DNA from: Rhodospirillaceae bacterium
Lineage (GTDB): Bacteria > Pseudomonadota > Alphaproteobacteria > CACIAM-22H2
Reading direction: 5' to 3'
Assembly: GCA_027490975.1 (NCBI GenBank)
Contig: JAIXXA010000019.1
Coordinates: forward strand, 1 to 45,904
DNA: 45,904 nucleotides
Positions 1 through 7,055 of this stretch are shown here, piece by piece (the stretch's first letter is position 1; each line of letters opens with the position of its first letter). The notes beneath the pieces were generated by a model. It ran no database searches, was not told the DNA's origin, and saw nothing but the letters and a program-made list of their open reading frames with translations. A program made the position numbers and the translations under genes.

Positions 1-758
1 GTAACGCCCAGCACCGTCTCCGCGCCGCCCAAATACAGCACGCCGTCGGCCGGCATCAGTTTGGCCATGCGGTCGAGGATCATACCCTTGGTCTTCTGGT
101 CGAAATAGATCAGCACGTTGCGGCAGAAGATCACGTCGAACGAGCCGAGCGACGCAAAGTCGCTGAGCAGGTTGAAACTGCGATACTGCACGGCCGAGCG
201 GATCTCGGGCGCGATGCCCCATTTGTCGCCCTGCTGCTTGAAATACTTGACCAACAGCGTGATCGGCAGGCCGCGCTGCACTTCGAATTGCGTGTAGATG
301 CCGGCCTTGGCGCGCTCGAGCGCTTCGTGGCTGATGTCGGTGCCGACGATGTCGACGCGCCAGCCCGCGAGCTTCGCCGCTTCCTCTTTGAGGATCATCG
401 CAAGCGTATAGGGCTCCTGGCCTGTCGAAGCGGCCGCACACCAGATGCGGAAGCTCTTTTTGGCCGCCCGCGACTGCAGCAAGGCGGGCAGGATGAGCTG
501 GCGGAACTGGTCGAACGGCTTGCCGTCGCGGAAGAAAAACGATTCGTTCGTCATCATTGCGTCGACGACGTCGCGCTGCAGGGCCGGATCGCGCGCCGAA
601 CGCAACTGGCCAACGAGCAGATCGATCGTCGCGACGTTCCATTTGCGCGCCAGAGGCGCCAAACGGCTTTCGATCAGATACATCTTGTCGGGTCCCAGCA
701 CGAGGCCGGTCTGGTCGTAGATGTATTTGGTGAAATAGGCGAAATCGTCGGGTTTCAC
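1..758 (-). CDS. cheR: CheR chemotaxis protein-glutamate O-methyltransferase, C-terminus cut by window edge
   Basis: The enzyme uses S-adenosylmethionine to methylate glutamates on chemoreceptors, opposing CheB. The visible 252 codons carry the N-terminal helical domain with NESFFFRD, the SAM-binding loop around WCAASTGQEPY, and the FCRNVLIYFD motif. No stop occurs before base 1, so only the last few tens of residues are missing. The start is the GTG at 758-756, which overlaps the cheB stop (GTGA); translation reads VKPDDFAYFTKY. Tight overlap with cheB indicates translational coupling in one minus-strand operon. Identification is by family motifs and context and is firm. Confidence 0.95.
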   Translation of the reverse strand, partial: MKPDDFAYFTKYIYDQTGLVLGPDKMYLIESRLAPLARKWNVATIDLLVGQLRSARDPALQRDVVDAMMTNESFFFRDGKPFDQFRQLILPALLQSRAAKKSFRIWCAAASTGQEPYTLAMILKEEAAKLAGWRVDIVGTDISHEALERAKAGIYTQFEVQRGLPITLLVKYFKQQGDKWGIAPEIRSAVQYRSFNLLSDFASLGSFDVIFCRNVLIYFDQKTKGMILDRMAKLMPADGVLYLGGAETVLGV

Positions 759-1948
759 GCGCGCACTCCCGCGATCTTGGCGATTTCGCCCGCAATCTTG
801 TCGACCGGCAAAACGGCCGAACAGATGCCCGCCATCGCAGCTGCCCCCGGCATGCCCCACACCACACTCGTGGCTTCGTCCTGAGCGATCACGGTGCCGC
901 CGGCCTCGACGAGCACTTTGCCGCCCTTGGCCCCGTCCGAGCCCATGCCGGTCAGCACGACGCCGAGAACGGCCGCGCCGTACGACGCGGCCGCGCTGCG
1001 GAACATCGGATCGACGGCCGGACGGCAGAAATTCTCGGGCGGCTCTTTGGTGATGCGAATGACCTTCTGCACGCCCTGGGTTTCGACCTTCATGTGGTTG
1101 TCGCCGGGGGCGAGATAGATGCAGCCCGCTTCCAGCGCCTGGCCCTCCACGCCCTCGGCGCACGGCCGCTTCGCGGCGCGCTGGATATGCTCGGCCAGAA
1201 TGGTCGTGAAGGTGGCCGGCATGTGCTGCGTGATCACGATCGGCAGGCGCATGGCGGCCGGCAACGCGCCGAGCACTGCGAACAGAGCTTGCGGCCCGCC
1301 GGTCGAGCTGCCGATGGCGACGATCTGCGGCGGCGTGCGGCCTGCTGCGCGCAGCTGGATCGGCGTCTGCGGCGACAGCAGCGAGCTGCGCGCCGACGGC
1401 GGCTGCACGCCCGCGACCGAAGCGGCCCGGGTGGTCTCGGTCGGCTGCGGGCGCACTTCAGGCACGCCGGCGGCGCGGTTGCGGTCGCGCTTGTCGCGCC
1501 GGGCGCGGCCAAGCGCCTTGACCTTGTCGGTGAGTTCGCGCTTGAAATCGTTCGAGCCGTGGATTTCGCCGGTGGAAGACGGTTTGGGGATGTAGTCGGC
1601 CGCTCCCTTGTTCATCGCCTCGATGCTCGACTGCGCATTGCGCTGCGTCAGCGTCGAAGCCATGATGATTTTGACGTCCGGTGCGACTTCGAGCAGCTTC
1701 GGGATCGCCGTCAGCCCGTCCATGATCGGCATTTCGATGTCGAGCACGATCACATCGACGTCGGTGCGCCCAAGCTGGCCCACCGCAAGCTGGCCGTTGC
1801 CGACGGTCGCCACGACCTGCACGCCCGGATCGGATTCAAGCGCGCGCGTGATGAGGCCGCGAATGACGGCCGAATCGTCCACGACCATCACGCGCACCTG
1901 CGACGGCGCGCCGGCGCCCGGTTTCGGCGGTTCGGAAGGCAGCGCCAT
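755..1948 (-). CDS. cheB: CheB chemotaxis response regulator protein-glutamate methylesterase
   Basis: A 397-aa two-domain protein that removes methyl groups from chemoreceptors when phosphorylated by CheA. Residues about 18-135 form a receiver domain with acidic pair DD (24-25), phospho-acceptor Asp70 in VLDIEMP and the KP switch lysine near 122. A Pro/Ala/Arg-rich linker spans about 145-205. The C-terminal esterase domain has the GSSTGG nucleophile loop (Ser215), the histidine in TQHMP and the aspartate in TGMGSDGAKG. Its stop overlaps the cheR start, and its start follows the cheY stop directly. Length and motif order are normal for CheB. Confidence 0.96.
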   Translation of the reverse strand: MALPSEPPKPGAGAPSQVRVMVVDDSAVIRGLITRALESDPGVQVVATVGNGQLAVGQLGRTDVDVIVLDIEMPIMDGLTAIPKLLEVAPDVKIIMASTLTQRNAQSSIEAMNKGAADYIPKPSSTGEIHGSNDFKRELTDKVKALGRARRDKRDRNRAAGVPEVRPQPTETTRAASVAGVQPPSARSSLLSPQTPIQLRAAGRTPPQIVAIGSSTGGPQALFAVLGALPAAMRLPIVITQHMPATFTTILAEHIQRAAKRPCAEGVEGQALEAGCIYLAPGDNHMKVETQGVQKVIRITKEPPENFCRPAVDPMFRSAAASYGAAVLGVVLTGMGSDGAKGGKVLVEAGGTVIAQDEATSVVWGMPGAAAMAGICSAVLPVDKIAGEIAKIAGVRA

Positions 1949-2314
1949 CTAGAGCAGACCGACTTGCGTGAGCTTCGATTCGACGATCTCGCTGTCGAAC
2001 GGCTTCATGATGTATTCGTTGGCGCCGGCTTCGATCGCCTGCTGGATCTTGGTCATTTCGGTTTCGGTCGTGCAGAACAGCACGATGGGGGCGTTGCCGC
2101 CGGGGGTCGCGCGCAAGGCGCGCAGGAATTCGAGGCCGTTCATCACCGGCATGTTCCAGTCGAGCAGGATGCCGTCGGGCATCGCGCGCTTGCAGGCTTC
2201 GAGTGCGAGCTGGCCGTCTGCGGCCTCCTCGATCTTGAAGCCGAAGGCTTCAAGGATGCGGCGCGCGACATTCCGAATGACCCGGGAATCGTCGACCACC
2301 AGAAACGATTTCAT
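1949..2314 (-). CDS. cheY: CheY-like single-domain response regulator
   Basis: A 121-aa stand-alone receiver. It shows VVDDS at the N-terminus, the phosphorylation site Asp52 in LLDWNMP, the CTTE switch threonine and the MKPFD lysine near the C-terminus. There is no output domain. The start at 2314 is preferred to longer in-frame extensions because GGAGGG lies 7 nt upstream and the fold begins at MKSFLVVDD. It sits between the ChpT-like gene and cheB in the same direction, so it may be phosphorylated by CheA, by the ChpT-like protein, or both. The gene name is by context; the domain is certain. Confidence 0.92.
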   Translation of the reverse strand: MKSFLVVDDSRVIRNVARRILEAFGFKIEEAADGQLALEACKRAMPDGILLDWNMPVMNGLEFLRALRATPGGNAPIVLFCTTETEMTKIQQAIEAGANEYIMKPFDSEIVESKLTQVGLL

Positions 2315-2371
2315 TAACGCCCTCCGTCCCCGCCGCGCATGAACCGGGCGGCGGCTGATCGACCGAACCAA

Positions 2372-2400
2372 CATATAGCCGAGCCGGGCGCCAGCGCCAA
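2372..2400 (-). promoter_or_regulatory. Putative sigma-70-type promoter for cheY-cheB-cheR
   Basis: On the minus strand a TTGGCG -35-like box (2400-2395) is followed after exactly 17 nt by TATATG (2377-2372), about 58 nt upstream of the cheY start. Each box matches the consensus at four of six positions. It lies in the 121-nt gap between the ChpT-like gene and cheY, so cheYBR could be transcribed separately from the upstream gene. This is read by eye; alphaproteobacterial promoters vary widely. Confidence 0.4.
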
Positions 2401-2435
2401 CAACGGTTCTTCGACGCGCATGGACCGGCCGCTTC

Positions 2436-3092
2436 TCAAGCGTCACCCGGCGCTTGGAAAGCCGTCGCCAGCGTCAACGCGTCTTTGCCCGGAACATACG
2501 TCGTTTTGCCGCCCAGCTCGGCGACAAGGCGCTGCAGGATGGCCGCCGGCGCGGCTTTGGGCGTCAAGTCGGCGAGCGAGACTTTGCCGGCAAGCGTTGC
2601 TTCGACCTCTTCGAACAGGCGCGCACCGGCACCGGCAGCCCGCCATTCGAGCGTGGCCCGCCCGGCAGAAAAAACGCCGTCGAAATAGAGGTCGCCGCCG
2701 CGCGGCAATCCTTCGGACAGCACGAACCCGGCGAGCAGCGCTATGCGCGCGCCGCGGCGACCGGCTTCGGCTTCGAGCGCGGGTGCGGCATTCCAGGCAG
2801 AGAGTGCGACCTTGTCGCCCTCGAGCAACCCTGCAAAAAGTTTGTGCGCTGCGGCAAAGGGGGCGCCTGCCGGCAAAGCGCCCGGCGTGCCGTAGACGGC
2901 GCGGAACACCTGCAGGCGGCGGCTTGCCTGGCGCGCGGCCTGGCCGATCATGCCCACGACGTCGGGATCGCCCGCACCGTCTTCGGCAAGCAATTCCACG
3001 CCGTTGACCGATGCCCCCACAGGCCCGACAAGATCGTGGCTCATGCGCGCTGCAATCAGTTCGGCCAAACGCAATTCGAAATTTTTCGACAT
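2436..3092 (-). CDS. ChpT-like histidine phosphotransferase
   Basis: A 218-aa protein resembling the ChpT family, dimeric HPt proteins with a degenerate histidine-kinase fold that shuttle phosphate between response regulators. The DHp-like helix near the N-terminus carries the probable phosphorylatable His19 in RMSHDLVGPVG, followed by NGVELL. The remainder is an Ala/Gly-rich region matching the degenerate ATPase-like domain, without kinase N, G1 or G2 boxes. The start at 3092 has AGGGG 4 nt upstream, and the family begins close to this point; an upstream in-frame ATG at 3140 lacks support. It lies directly before cheY-cheB-cheR on the same strand. ChpT normally feeds the CtrA/CpdR relay, so a chemotaxis partner here is inferred. 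Confidence 0.8.
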   Translation of the reverse strand: MSKNFELRLAELIAARMSHDLVGPVGASVNGVELLAEDGAGDPDVVGMIGQAARQASRRLQVFRAVYGTPGALPAGAPFAAAHKLFAGLLEGDKVALSAWNAAPALEAEAGRRGARIALLAGFVLSEGLPRGGDLYFDGVFSAGRATLEWRAAGAGARLFEEVEATLAGKVSLADLTPKAAPAAILQRLVAELGGKTTYVPGKDALTLATAFQAPGDA

Positions 3093-3155
3093 ATCCCCTG
3101 CACCGGTTCCCCGAAAACGGCATCGTACAGGGTTCTTCATGCCGCAGAATTGGTC

Positions 3156-3161
3156 TATACT
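3156..3161 (+). promoter_or_regulatory. Putative -10 element for the DUF3553 gene
   Basis: TATACT lies 9 nt before the ATG at 3171. I see no convincing -35 box and no Shine-Dalgarno sequence between it and the start. If used, transcription would begin within a few bases of the start codon, giving a leaderless mRNA. Low confidence. Confidence 0.3.
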
Positions 3162-3170
3162 TCGTTAACG

Positions 3171-3365
3171 ATGACTCGTCTTTCGCCCGGCACCTATGTC
3201 TGCCATCCCGACCGCCCCGATTGGGGCATCGGTCAAGTCCAGTCCGCGATCGGGATGCGCGTGACCGTCAATTTCGAACATGTCGGCAAATTGCTGATCG
3301 ATGCCGAGCACGTAACGCTCGTGCGCGTCGATCCGCAGGCCGAACTTGCCGTCAGAACGCTTTAG
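3171..3365 (+). CDS. DUF3553 family small protein
   Basis: A 64-aa protein with the DUF3553 pattern: a short beta-rich fold in which a P-x-W-G-x-G-x-V-x-S segment (PDWGIGQVQS, residues 16-25) is followed by a V-x-F-E-H-x-G-K strand (NFEHVGK). Members are small alphaproteobacterial proteins of unknown role, and similar folds occur in nucleic-acid-binding SH3-like or CarD-type modules. The ATG at 3171 has no clear ribosome binding site and follows a possible -10 box by 9 nt. It is divergent from the ChpT-like gene and ends 3 nt before the cytochrome c gene, so the two are probably co-transcribed. Confidence 0.8.
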   Translation: MTRLSPGTYVCHPDRPDWGIGQVQSAIGMRVTVNFEHVGKLLIDAEHVTLVRVDPQAELAVRTL

Positions 3366-3368
3366 ACC

Positions 3369-3749
3369 ATGCGCGCGCATTCGTTTCTCCTGGCAGGTCT
3401 CTTGGCCGCCGCCGCCCTCCCCGCTCCGGCTTTCGCCGACGCCGACCCTGCGCGCGGCGAAGCCGTATTCCGCAAATGTGCGGCGTGCCATACGCTCGAG
3501 GCGGGCGGCCGCAACCGCGTGGGGCCGCGTCTGCACGGGCTGTTCGGCCGCCAGGCCGGTGCCGTCGCAGATTTTCGCTACACGGCCGCACTCAAGAACT
3601 CAGGCCTCGTGTGGGACGAAACCACGCTCGACGCCTTCCTCAAGGATTCGGAAGCCTTCGTGCCGGGCACCAAGATGTACGGCGGCCTTGCGATCGACCG
3701 GGAACGCGCCGATTTGATCGCCTATTTGCGGCGCGCGACGGCCCCCTAA
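3369..3749 (+). CDS. Class I c-type cytochrome, periplasmic
   Basis: A 126-aa secreted monohaem cytochrome. Residues 1-23 are a Sec signal peptide ending in PAFA. The haem site is CAACH (Cys37, Cys40, His41), and the sixth ligand is probably Met103 in GTKMYGG. The central GPRLHGLFGR segment and length fit the small cytochrome c2/c552-type family. It would shuttle electrons in the periplasm; the exact partner is not visible. It starts 3 nt after the DUF3553 stop, so the two form a transcription unit. A formate dehydrogenase island lies 1.3 kb away but is on the opposite strand. Confidence 0.93.
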   Translation: MRAHSFLLAGLLAAAALPAPAFADADPARGEAVFRKCAACHTLEAGGRNRVGPRLHGLFGRQAGAVADFRYTAALKNSGLVWDETTLDAFLKDSEAFVPGTKMYGGLAIDRERADLIAYLRRATAP

Positions 3750-3754
3750 GATAC

Positions 3755-3782
3755 TTGCACGCACGCAATTCTGTGGTAAATT
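3755..3782 (+). promoter_or_regulatory. Putative promoter for the 41-aa peptide gene
   Basis: TTGCAC (3755-3760), a 16-nt spacer and TAAATT (3777-3782) precede the ATG at 3819 by 36 nt. The matches are partial (3/6 and 4/6). The gap after the cytochrome gene holds nothing else obvious. Confidence 0.3.
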
Positions 3783-3818
3783 CGCTCGCAAGAAAAAGCC
3801 TCGTTTGCGGAATCCCCC

Positions 3819-3944
3819 ATGAAAGCCATGTTTGCCGGATTTGCAGCTGCCATCGTCATCGCGATCGGCGCGCATTTCGCACTCGACAGCGTGCAGACCT
3901 CGACCGCCGACCGCTATTCGGTCCCTTCGAGCGTTCGCCTCTAA
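3819..3944 (+). CDS. Short membrane or secreted peptide, unknown function
   Basis: A 41-aa reading frame. Residues 4-19 are hydrophobic (FAGFAAAIVIAIGAHFAL), with one Lys before and a polar tail (DSVQTSTADRYSVPSSVRL) after. This suits a single-pass inner-membrane anchor or an uncleaved signal. Support for it being a real gene is its position: a plausible promoter upstream and a strong terminator 26 nt after the stop, with no other gene between the cytochrome and that terminator. The start lacks a strong Shine-Dalgarno. I do not recognise a family. Confidence 0.55.
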   Translation: MKAMFAGFAAAIVIAIGAHFALDSVQTSTADRYSVPSSVRL

Positions 3945-3969
3945 GAGTCGGTCTTCCCGTCGAATTCGC

Positions 3970-3999
3970 ACGGCCCGCCTTCGGCGGGCCGTTTGCGTT
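3970..3999 (+). terminator. Rho-independent-type terminator
   Basis: A perfect 10-bp stem (ACGGCCCGCC paired with GGCGGGCCGT) closes a TTC loop at 3970-3992 and is followed by a T-rich tail (TTTGCGTTT). It ends the rightward cytochrome/small peptide transcript. There is no T-tract in the opposite direction, so it should act mainly on the plus strand. Confidence 0.75.
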
Positions 4000-4013
4000 T
4001 CAAAGAGCCTTAT

Positions 4014-4964
4014 TCAAGGCGGCGCGTCGATCTCGCTGCCGGTTTCGAGGTCCCAGATTTTCGCGACCTCGTCGTACCCGGCCGAAATGCCAAGCTTGCC
4101 GCCCGGCACCAGCGCCACCGCCCAAACCGGCCGCTTGTGGCCGAGGAACTGGCGCAGTTCGCGCCCGTCGGCCACGCGCCACAGCCGCATCGTGCGGTCG
4201 CCGCCGCCGGACAGAAGCTGCGTTCCGTCGGCCGACAAGGCAACCGACGTGACGAACCCGCGATGGCCTTCGAGCACGCGGCGCTCCTGGCGCTGGCCCA
4301 AGTCCCACAGTCGCACCGTGCCGTCGGTCGAGGCCGAGGCCGCAAGTTTGCCGTCGCCCGACACGGCAACGCCGTTCACGCTGTTGACATGCCCTTCGAG
4401 CATCGCCAGTTCGCGGCCCGTCTCGCTGTCCCACAGGCGCAGCGTGAGATCGTAGCTGCCCGACAGCAACGTGCGCCCGTCGGGCAAAAACGCCACCGAC
4501 ATCACATTGGCCTTGTGGCCGTTCAAACTGCGCAGCAGCCGACCCGTGCCCACATCCCAGATCGCGATGCTGCGGTCCCAGCTTGCCGACGCGGCGCGTT
4601 TGCCGTCGCGCGATACGGCGACGGCAGCGACATTGGCCTTGTGCCCTTCGAAGCTGCGCACGAGTTTGCCGCTATCGAGGTCCCACAGTTTCAGCGTCGA
4701 ATCCCAGCTGCCCGACAGCGCGAACGGCGTGCCCGGCACGAAGGCCACCCCGTTGACCGATGCGACATGCTCGTCGAACAGCTTGAGCTCGCGCTGCGTG
4801 GCGAGATCCCACAGCCGCACCGAATAATCCCACGAACCTGTCAGCACTTGTTTGCCGTCGGCCGACACGGCCACCGCATTGACCATGGCGCCGTGCCCGG
4901 CCAATTCGGCCGCAGCCGGAGAGGCCGCCAACATCAGGGCCGTCAGCAATGCTCGCATGCGCAT
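4014..4964 (-). CDS. Secreted WD40-repeat protein, seven-bladed beta-propeller
   Basis: A 316-aa protein with an N-terminal signal peptide (residues 1-19, ending SPAAAE) followed directly by seven WD40 repeats. The blade-closing motifs in order are RLWDL, KLWDL, AIWDV, RLWDS, RLWDL, RLWRV and KIWDL, each about 42 residues apart with the usual GH dipeptide before each blade. It is therefore one closed propeller with no extra domain, exported to the periplasm and likely a protein-interaction scaffold. The start at 4964 is chosen because it gives a proper signal sequence; Met at 4958 is also possible. Much longer in-frame extensions are antisense to fdhC and rejected. It lies just after the fdhC terminator, so it has its own promoter or is read through. 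Confidence 0.88.
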   Translation of the reverse strand: MRMRALLTALMLAASPAAAELAGHGAMVNAVAVSADGKQVLTGSWDYSVRLWDLATQRELKLFDEHVASVNGVAFVPGTPFALSGSWDSTLKLWDLDSGKLVRSFEGHKANVAAVAVSRDGKRAASASWDRSIAIWDVGTGRLLRSLNGHKANVMSVAFLPDGRTLLSGSYDLTLRLWDSETGRELAMLEGHVNSVNGVAVSGDGKLAASASTDGTVRLWDLGQRQERRVLEGHRGFVTSVALSADGTQLLSGGGDRTMRLWRVADGRELRQFLGHKRPVWAVALVPGGKLGISAGYDEVAKIWDLETGSEIDAPP

Positions 4965-4981
4965 CTTCGGTCTCGCCAAAG

Positions 4982-5014
4982 AAAAAGGCCCGCACCGATC
5001 GTCTGGCGCGGGCC
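4982..5014 (-). terminator. Rho-independent terminator of the formate dehydrogenase operon
   Basis: Read on the minus strand, a 7-bp GGCCCGC/GCGGGCC stem (5014-5008 with 4993-4987) with a 14-nt loop is followed by TTTTTC. It lies 24 nt after the fdhC stop and before the WD40 gene start, exactly where the operon should end. Confidence 0.75.
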
Positions 5015-5038
5015 GGCAGTCCACGAAATGCAGGCCGT

Positions 5039-6145
5039 TCAGTCGTGGCCCATCTTGTATTGCGGTGCGGCCTGGCCCTTGAGCTTGGCAAGCCACAGGC
5101 CGTGATGCTCCTTGGCCCAGTTCTCGTCGACTTGGCCCGTGCCCATCGCGTCGAACGCCTGCTCCATGCCGAGCGAGCCGATATAGATGTGCGCGATCAC
5201 GATCGCGGTCAGCACGAGGCTGACGACCGCGTGGATCACCTGCATGAGCTGCATCGAGGCCACGTCGCCAAGGAAAAACGGGAACATCAGCCACACGCCC
5301 GAGACGCTGATCGCAACGCCGCCCACGATGACCGACCAGAAGATGATTTTCTGGCCCGCATTGAACTTCTCGGCCGGCGGATGCACGCCCTTCGCGAACA
5401 GCCCGCCGCCGACCGCGATCCACTGCAGGTCGATCTTGGACGGGATGTTGTGGCGCACCCACAGCACGAACATCAGCACAATGCCGAGCATGAAGCCGAA
5501 AGCGAGGTAATTGTGAAGATACTTGAACGCGACCGAGATGGCGGTAAACGCATCGGGGCCCAGCAGCGGCAGCAGAAGATAGCGGCCGTAGGTGATGTTG
5601 AGGCCGGTGATCGCCAGCACCACGAAGGCGCCCGCCGTCATCCAATGCACGAAACGCTCGAACGAATTGAAGCGCTCGACAGTGCGACCCGACATGCCGC
5701 TGTCGATCATGATCTTGCCGCGCAGCAGATAGAACGCGATCAGCAGGCAGCACATGCCGAGCAGCAGCCACGAGCCGACGACGCGGATCGGCCCTTTGAC
5801 GGCGGCCCGCCAGTCGCGGCCCGCGGGCTGGATCAGCGTCGCGAGCTTCTGGTCCGGGATCGTGACTTGGCCGCGCGTGGGTGCCAACGCGCGCAGCAGT
5901 TCGGCATCGTTCGACATCAGCCCCGCTTCCGGGCGCATGCTCGGGCTCTGGTAGCTGCTCGGACCGGCGGCCGGAACGCTGACGCCGTCGAGGCGGCTCA
6001 TGGGCGGTGCGGCCGTCGAGACGACCGGCGGCGGTGCAGCGGCGGGTGCCGCAGGTGCCGGTGCCGGCGCTTGCGCCGATGCGGCACCCGCAACCAGCAG
6101 GGCGGCGCCGACGACGAGCGAACGAAGAATGTTGGCGGATTTCAT
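5039..6145 (-). CDS. fdhC: Formate dehydrogenase gamma subunit, cytochrome b556
   Basis: A 368-aa membrane cytochrome b that accepts electrons from the FdhAB module and passes them to quinone. Residues 1-24 are a signal peptide, followed by an unusually long Ala/Pro-rich and polar periplasmic stretch to about residue 120. One transmembrane helix near 125-145 then precedes the four-helix FdnI-like core. Likely haem ligands are the histidines in RFVHWM, KYLHNY, VIHAVV and IAHIYIG. The start at 6145 has a GGAGAG Shine-Dalgarno 8 nt upstream. It is the last gene of the operon. The long N-terminal extension relative to E. coli FdnI/FdoI (about 210-220 aa) is typical of many alphaproteobacterial versions. 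Confidence 0.93.
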   Translation of the reverse strand: MKSANILRSLVVGAALLVAGAASAQAPAPAPAAPAAAPPPVVSTAAPPMSRLDGVSVPAAGPSSYQSPSMRPEAGLMSNDAELLRALAPTRGQVTIPDQKLATLIQPAGRDWRAAVKGPIRVVGSWLLLGMCCLLIAFYLLRGKIMIDSGMSGRTVERFNSFERFVHWMTAGAFVVLAITGLNITYGRYLLLPLLGPDAFTAISVAFKYLHNYLAFGFMLGIVLMFVLWVRHNIPSKIDLQWIAVGGGLFAKGVHPPAEKFNAGQKIIFWSVIVGGVAISVSGVWLMFPFFLGDVASMQLMQVIHAVVSLVLTAIVIAHIYIGSLGMEQAFDAMGTGQVDENWAKEHHGLWLAKLKGQAAPQYKMGHD

Positions 6146-6170
6146 GGTTTCTCTCTCCCCCCTGCCGACG

Positions 6171-6371
6171 CTAGTAGCGCTGGCCGGAATTGGCTCGATT
6201 TTCGAGCATGTCGCGGGCATTGGCGGGCACGCTCGGCGCAGCGACGCTGCGCCCCAGATACGAGCCTTGCGCCCCTTCGCGGATGCCGGGGTCGCGTGCG
6301 CTGAACGCAGCCGCTGCTATCAGCAACAGCGCGAAGACGACCCAAAGAATGCTGCGTTGACCGGATGACAT
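6171..6371 (-). CDS. Small single-pass membrane protein inside the fdh operon, unknown function
   Basis: A 66-aa reading frame in the gap between fdhB and fdhC. Residues 7-25 form a hydrophobic helix (SILWVVFALLLIAAAAFSA) with Arg before it, followed by a soluble tail with basic and Gly-rich residues ending SGQRY. A GAGGGA sequence lies 12 nt upstream of the ATG. FdhB here lacks the C-terminal membrane helix present in E. coli FdnH/FdoH, so this peptide could act as a separate anchor; that is inference. It is co-directional with fdhB (68-nt gap) and fdhC (25-nt gap). No family recognised. Confidence 0.65.
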   Translation of the reverse strand: MSSGQRSILWVVFALLLIAAAAFSARDPGIREGAQGSYLGRSVAAPSVPANARDMLENRANSGQRY

Positions 6372-6439
6372 TTTGCTTCAAGTCCCTCTTGGAAATAGGA
6401 CCGGCCGCAAGGGGGATGCCCTTGCGGCCGGGTTCGGGT

Positions 6440-7036
6440 TCAGGTGCGCGACGGGGCGCCGTAGGCCGTGGCCCAGCCCCAAGCGCCGGAGCCGTAGCCG
6501 CGCGTGGCCACGCGCTCGCGGTAGATACCCGCGATGACGTCGCCGTCGCCGCCGAGCAGCGCCTTGGTCGAGCACATTTCGGCGCACAGCGGCAGCTTGC
6601 CTTCGGCCAGACGGTTGCGGCCGTACTTGGCAAAGCTGGCGTCCGTGGTCGAAGCCTCGGGGCCGCCCGCGCAGAAGGTGCACTTGTCCATCTTGCCGCG
6701 CGTGCCGAAATTGCCGGCCTGCGGATACTGGGGTGCGCCGAACGGGCAGGCGTAGAAGCAGTAGCCGCAGCCGATGCACAGATCCTTCGAGTGCAGCACC
6801 ACGCCTTCGGCCGTCTTGTAGAAGCAGTCCACCGGGCAAACGGCCATGCAGGGCGCGTCCGTGCAGTGCATGCAGGCCATCGAGATCGAACGCTCGCCGG
6901 GTTTGCCGTCGTTGAGCGTCACGACGCGGCGGCGGTTGATGCCCCACGGCACTTCGTGTTCGTTTTTGCAGGCGGTGACGCAGGCGTTGCATTCGGTGCA
7001 GCGTTCGGCGTCGAGCAGGAATTTCATGCGAGCCAT
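6440..7036 (-). CDS. fdhB: Formate dehydrogenase iron-sulfur (beta) subunit
   Basis: A 198-aa electron-transfer subunit with sixteen ligand-type cysteines for four [4Fe-4S] clusters. The groups are CTECNAC with a following ACK (residues 13-23), CMHCTDAPC with AVCP, CIGCGYCFYACP, and a late CTFC plus CAEMC pair. It wires FdhA to the cytochrome b. It has no signal peptide, so it should ride with FdhA through the Tat pathway. Unlike E. coli FdnH/FdoH (about 290-300 aa) it ends without a C-terminal membrane helix. The start at 7036 has AGGGAG 9 nt upstream. It begins 19 nt after the fdhA stop. Confidence 0.95.
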   Translation of the reverse strand: MARMKFLLDAERCTECNACVTACKNEHEVPWGINRRRVVTLNDGKPGERSISMACMHCTDAPCMAVCPVDCFYKTAEGVVLHSKDLCIGCGYCFYACPFGAPQYPQAGNFGTRGKMDKCTFCAGGPEASTTDASFAKYGRNRLAEGKLPLCAEMCSTKALLGGDGDVIAGIYRERVATRGYGSGAWGWATAYGAPSRT

Positions 7037-7055
7037 GTCTGTCGCTCCCTAAGCC

